Shown piece after piece: positions 13,765-15,811 of a stretch of 15,811 nucleotides of DNA (position 1 is its first letter; each line of letters begins with the position of its first letter). The notes beneath the pieces were generated by a model that worked only from the letters and a program-made list of their open reading frames with translations, was not told the DNA's origin and made no database searches. This DNA is from CAIOSQ01 sp044359885 (GTDB lineage Bacteria; Pseudomonadota; Alphaproteobacteria; CACIAM-22H2). The stretch lies in the NCBI GenBank assembly GCA_044359885.1, contig JBIKLI010000069.1, positions 1 through 15,811 on the forward strand. The letters are read 5' to 3'. Both the position numbers and the translations under genes were made by a program.

Positions 13765-14442
13765 ATGCCTGACATCATCATCAATGGTGCCGAGGGACGC
13801 CTCGAGGGCCGCTATACCCTGGCCAAGAGCGATCGCGCGCCCGTGGCGGTGCTGCTGCATCCCCATCCGCAATACGGCGGCACGATGCACAACAAGGTGG
13901 TCTTCACCCTGCATCAGGCCTTCCTGCAGGCCGGGTTCTCCACGCTGCGCTTCAATTTCCGGGGCGTCGGCCGCAGCCAGGGCAGCTTCGCCCGCGGCGA
14001 AGGCGAATTGACCGATGCCGCCTCGGCGCTGGACTGGGTCCAGGCGTGCAATCCCAACGCCTCGGCCTGCTGGATCGCCGGGTTCTCCTTCGGCGCATGG
14101 ATCGGCATGCAATTGCTGATGCGCCGACCCGAGATCGACCGGTTCGTGGCGGTGGCCCCTCCGGCCAATGTCTACGATTTCGGTTTCCTTGCGCCCTGCC
14201 CGTCTTCGGGCCTGATCCTGCAGGGCGATCGCGACGAGACCGTGACCGAGGAATCGGTCCGCAAGCTTTCGGAAAAGCTGGGCCGTCAGAAGGACATCGT
14301 GATCGACTACCGGGTCGTGAAGGAAGCCAATCACTTCTTCACCGACAAACTGGATCTGCTGTCCGCCGCCGTCTCGGACTACATCGCGACGGCGACCCGG
14401 CCGGGGGCCCAGACGAGGACCGCCGCGCGGCCGAAGCGCTGA
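13765..14442 (+). CDS. Small alpha/beta-hydrolase (dienelactone hydrolase-like, Ser nucleophile)
   Basis: The 225-aa protein has an alpha/beta-hydrolase fold with an intact Ser-Asp-His triad: Ser108 in AGFSFGAW, Asp157 in GDRDETV, and His190 in EANHFF. The early motif LLHPHPQYGGTMHNKV (31-45) and RFNFRGVGRSQG (62-73) mark a widespread bacterial family of uncharacterised hydrolases. It should be a cytoplasmic esterase or thioesterase, with unknown substrate. The basic C-terminal tail (ARPKR) is not conserved sequence. Divergent from iscR and 43 bases upstream of tyrS, it may be expressed from the shared intergenic region. As I recall, similar hydrolase genes next to Rrf2/Fe-S genes and tyrS are common in alphaproteobacteria. 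The ATG at 13765 has no strong ribosome-binding site, but the fold starts right there. Confidence 0.9.
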   Translation: MPDIIINGAEGRLEGRYTLAKSDRAPVAVLLHPHPQYGGTMHNKVVFTLHQAFLQAGFSTLRFNFRGVGRSQGSFARGEGELTDAASALDWVQACNPNASACWIAGFSFGAWIGMQLLMRRPEIDRFVAVAPPANVYDFGFLAPCPSSGLILQGDRDETVTEESVRKLSEKLGRQKDIVIDYRVVKEANHFFTDKLDLLSAAVSDYIATATRPGAQTRTAARPKR

Positions 14443-14485
14443 GCCGCGCGCCTCATCGACCCGCCCTTCGAGCTGGACGCATCCG

Positions 14486-15739
14486 ATGGCCGCCTATCGT
14501 TCCGACCTGCTGCGCCTCTTCGAGGAGCGCGGCTTCATCCACCAGATCACCGACCCCGAGGGGCTGGACGCGCTCGCGATGGAGCGCCGCGTCGTCGGCT
14601 ATATCGGCTTCGACTGCACCGCCGATTCCCTGCATATCGGCAGCCTGGTCCAGATCATGATGCTGCGCTGGCTGCAGCAGACCGGGCAGCAGGCGATCGC
14701 GCTCATGGGCGGCGGCACGACCCGGGTCGGCGACCCCTCGGGCCGCGACGAATCGCGCAAGCTGCTGACCGACGAGGCGATCGCGCGGAACCTGGCCGGG
14801 ATCCGCGCCAATTTCGCGCCGTTCCTGGATTTCGCCGGCGGCGAGAAGCCGGCGCTGATGATCGACAACGCCGAGTGGCTCGACGAACTTCGCTACATCC
14901 CCTTCCTGCGGGATGTCGGCCGGCATTTCTCGGTCAACCGCATGCTGACCATGGATTCGGTGCGGCTGCGGCTGGAACGCGACCAGCCGCTGACCTTCCT
15001 CGAATTCAACTACATGCTGCTGCAATCCTACGATTTCGTCGAACTGGCGCGCCGCCACGGCTGCAACCTGCAGCTGGGTGGGTCCGACCAGTGGGGGAAC
15101 ATCGTGATGGGCGTCGAACTCGGCCGCCGGATCGCCGATGCGACGCTGCATGGGATGACGACGCCGCTGATCACCACGGCCGGGGGCCAGAAGATGGGCA
15201 AGACCGCCGCGGGCGCCGTCTGGCTGTCCGCCGAACGTCTGGCGCCCTACGAGTACTTCCAGTTCTGGCGCAACACCGAGGACGCCGATGTCGGCCGGTT
15301 CCTCAAGCTGTTCACCGACCTGCCGCTTGGCGAGATCGCGCGGCTGGCGGCGCTGCGCGGGGCGGAGATCAACGAGGCCAAGAAGATCCTGGCTACCGCC
15401 GCCACGCGCATGCTGCATGGGCCGGCGGCGGCGGCACGAGCCGCTGAGACCGCCCGCCAGGTCTTCGAACAGGGGGCCGCCGGCGACGATCTGCCGGCCC
15501 TCGACAGGACGCGCGCCGAGCTCGAAGCCGGGATCGCCCTCTACCGCGCGGCCGTCGAGACCGGGCTTGCCAGGTCGAACGGCGAGGCGAGACGCCTGAT
15601 CGAACAAGGCGGCATCCGGATCAACGACGAGCCGGTCACGGACGCCGGTCGCCTGATCGGCATCGGCGATCTCGGGCCGGAGGGGACGATCAAGCTGACC
15701 GCGGGGCGCAAGCGCCACGCGCTGATCCGCGCGCGCTGA
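14486..15739 (+). CDS. tyrS: Tyrosyl-tRNA synthetase
   Basis: TyrRS charges tRNA-Tyr with tyrosine; it is a class I synthetase acting as a cytoplasmic dimer. The 417-aa protein has the HIGH-type motif in TADSLHIGSL (50-53), the specificity region GGSDQWGN (198-205), and a KMSKS-type motif KMGKT (236-240). The C-terminal S4 RNA-binding domain is recognisable in ARSNGEARRLIEQGGIRIND. Length and domain order match the bacterial TyrRS of E. coli type. The ATG at 14486 has only a weak upstream GAG, but a fragment similar to the family N-terminus (YRSDLLRLFEERGFIHQ) begins immediately. It lies 43 bases after the hydrolase gene and is probably co-transcribed with it. No terminator follows within the window. 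Confidence 0.98.
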   Translation: MAAYRSDLLRLFEERGFIHQITDPEGLDALAMERRVVGYIGFDCTADSLHIGSLVQIMMLRWLQQTGQQAIALMGGGTTRVGDPSGRDESRKLLTDEAIARNLAGIRANFAPFLDFAGGEKPALMIDNAEWLDELRYIPFLRDVGRHFSVNRMLTMDSVRLRLERDQPLTFLEFNYMLLQSYDFVELARRHGCNLQLGGSDQWGNIVMGVELGRRIADATLHGMTTPLITTAGGQKMGKTAAGAVWLSAERLAPYEYFQFWRNTEDADVGRFLKLFTDLPLGEIARLAALRGAEINEAKKILATAATRMLHGPAAAARAAETARQVFEQGAAGDDLPALDRTRAELEAGIALYRAAVETGLARSNGEARRLIEQGGIRINDEPVTDAGRLIGIGDLGPEGTIKLTAGRKRHALIRAR

Positions 15740-15757
15740 CGGCCGCGGACCAGGCGC

Positions 15758-15811
15758 TCAACGCGCGGGGGACGCGCTTCCCGGCGCGGGCGTCCCGCCG
15801 CCCTCGAAGAG
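15758..15811 (-). CDS. Possible 3' end of a minus-strand gene running off the window
   Basis: On the minus strand a frame enters from the right edge and reads LFEGGGTPAPGSASPAR before a TGA at 15758-15760. Third codon positions are almost all G or C, as in the neighbouring genes, and it would converge on tyrS with an 18-base gap. At 17 residues of low complexity, no family can be assigned, and it may be chance. Confidence 0.3.
   Translation of the reverse strand, partial: LFEGGGTPAPGSASPAR

Noticed and set aside
1..15811. CRISPR arrays, insertion sequences, integrases, retron-like or phage modules
   Set aside because: No regularly spaced repeats, transposase motifs, terminal inverted repeats or reverse-transcriptase motifs were seen on either strand by eye.

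Overview
This window comes from a very GC-rich bacterial chromosome, most likely an alphaproteobacterium. The pointers are strong G/C bias at third codon positions, a complete Isc-type Fe-S assembly operon led by IscR, an HscB with an N-terminal zinc ribbon, and protein sequences that resemble Rhodospirillales-type families. The genus cannot be named from the sequence alone.

Layout. Positions 1-2362 (+) hold an oligopeptide-type ABC transporter ATPase, open at the left edge, followed by an ATZ/TRZ-type amidohydrolase. A strong bidirectional terminator (2362-2415) separates them from an oppositely oriented alpha/beta-hydrolase with an Asp nucleophile (2415-3296, -). Next comes a decayed stretch: a C-terminally truncated MOSC-domain gene (3316-3660, -) and the wreck of a TPR/glycosyltransferase gene whose recognisable pieces lie in three reading frames (about 3731-4375, -). 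Then come a dual-specificity-type phosphatase (4504-5088, -) and a tRNA-Met(CAT) (5126-5200, -) with a good promoter that begins inside the 3' end of mnmA.

Positions 5267-13434 (all -) form one long Fe-S/thio-modification operon, read right to left: iscR, a second NifS/IscS-like cysteine desulfurase, iscS, iscU, iscA, hscB, hscA, fdx, iscX, mnmA. Cysteine desulfurase supplies sulfur, IscU is the scaffold, HscA/HscB and Fdx drive assembly and transfer, IscA is an A-type carrier, IscX modulates IscS, and MnmA uses IscS-derived sulfur to thiolate tRNA wobble uridines. IscR, itself a predicted Fe-S protein, would provide feedback. The iscR upstream region carries a candidate sigma70 promoter whose -35 box lies within an IscR type-1-like palindrome.

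Divergent from iscR (13765-15739, +) are a small Ser-nucleophile alpha/beta-hydrolase and tyrS (tyrosyl-tRNA synthetase). The last 50 bases may hold the 3' end of another minus-strand gene.

Most of the window is core housekeeping sequence. I did not find an undescribed defence, mobile or RNA-guided system. The points most worth checking are the gene-decay zone at 3.3-4.5 kb, the doubled cysteine desulfurase with mnmA at the operon end, the putative IscR operator, and the compact overlapping signals around the terminator and the tRNA promoter.
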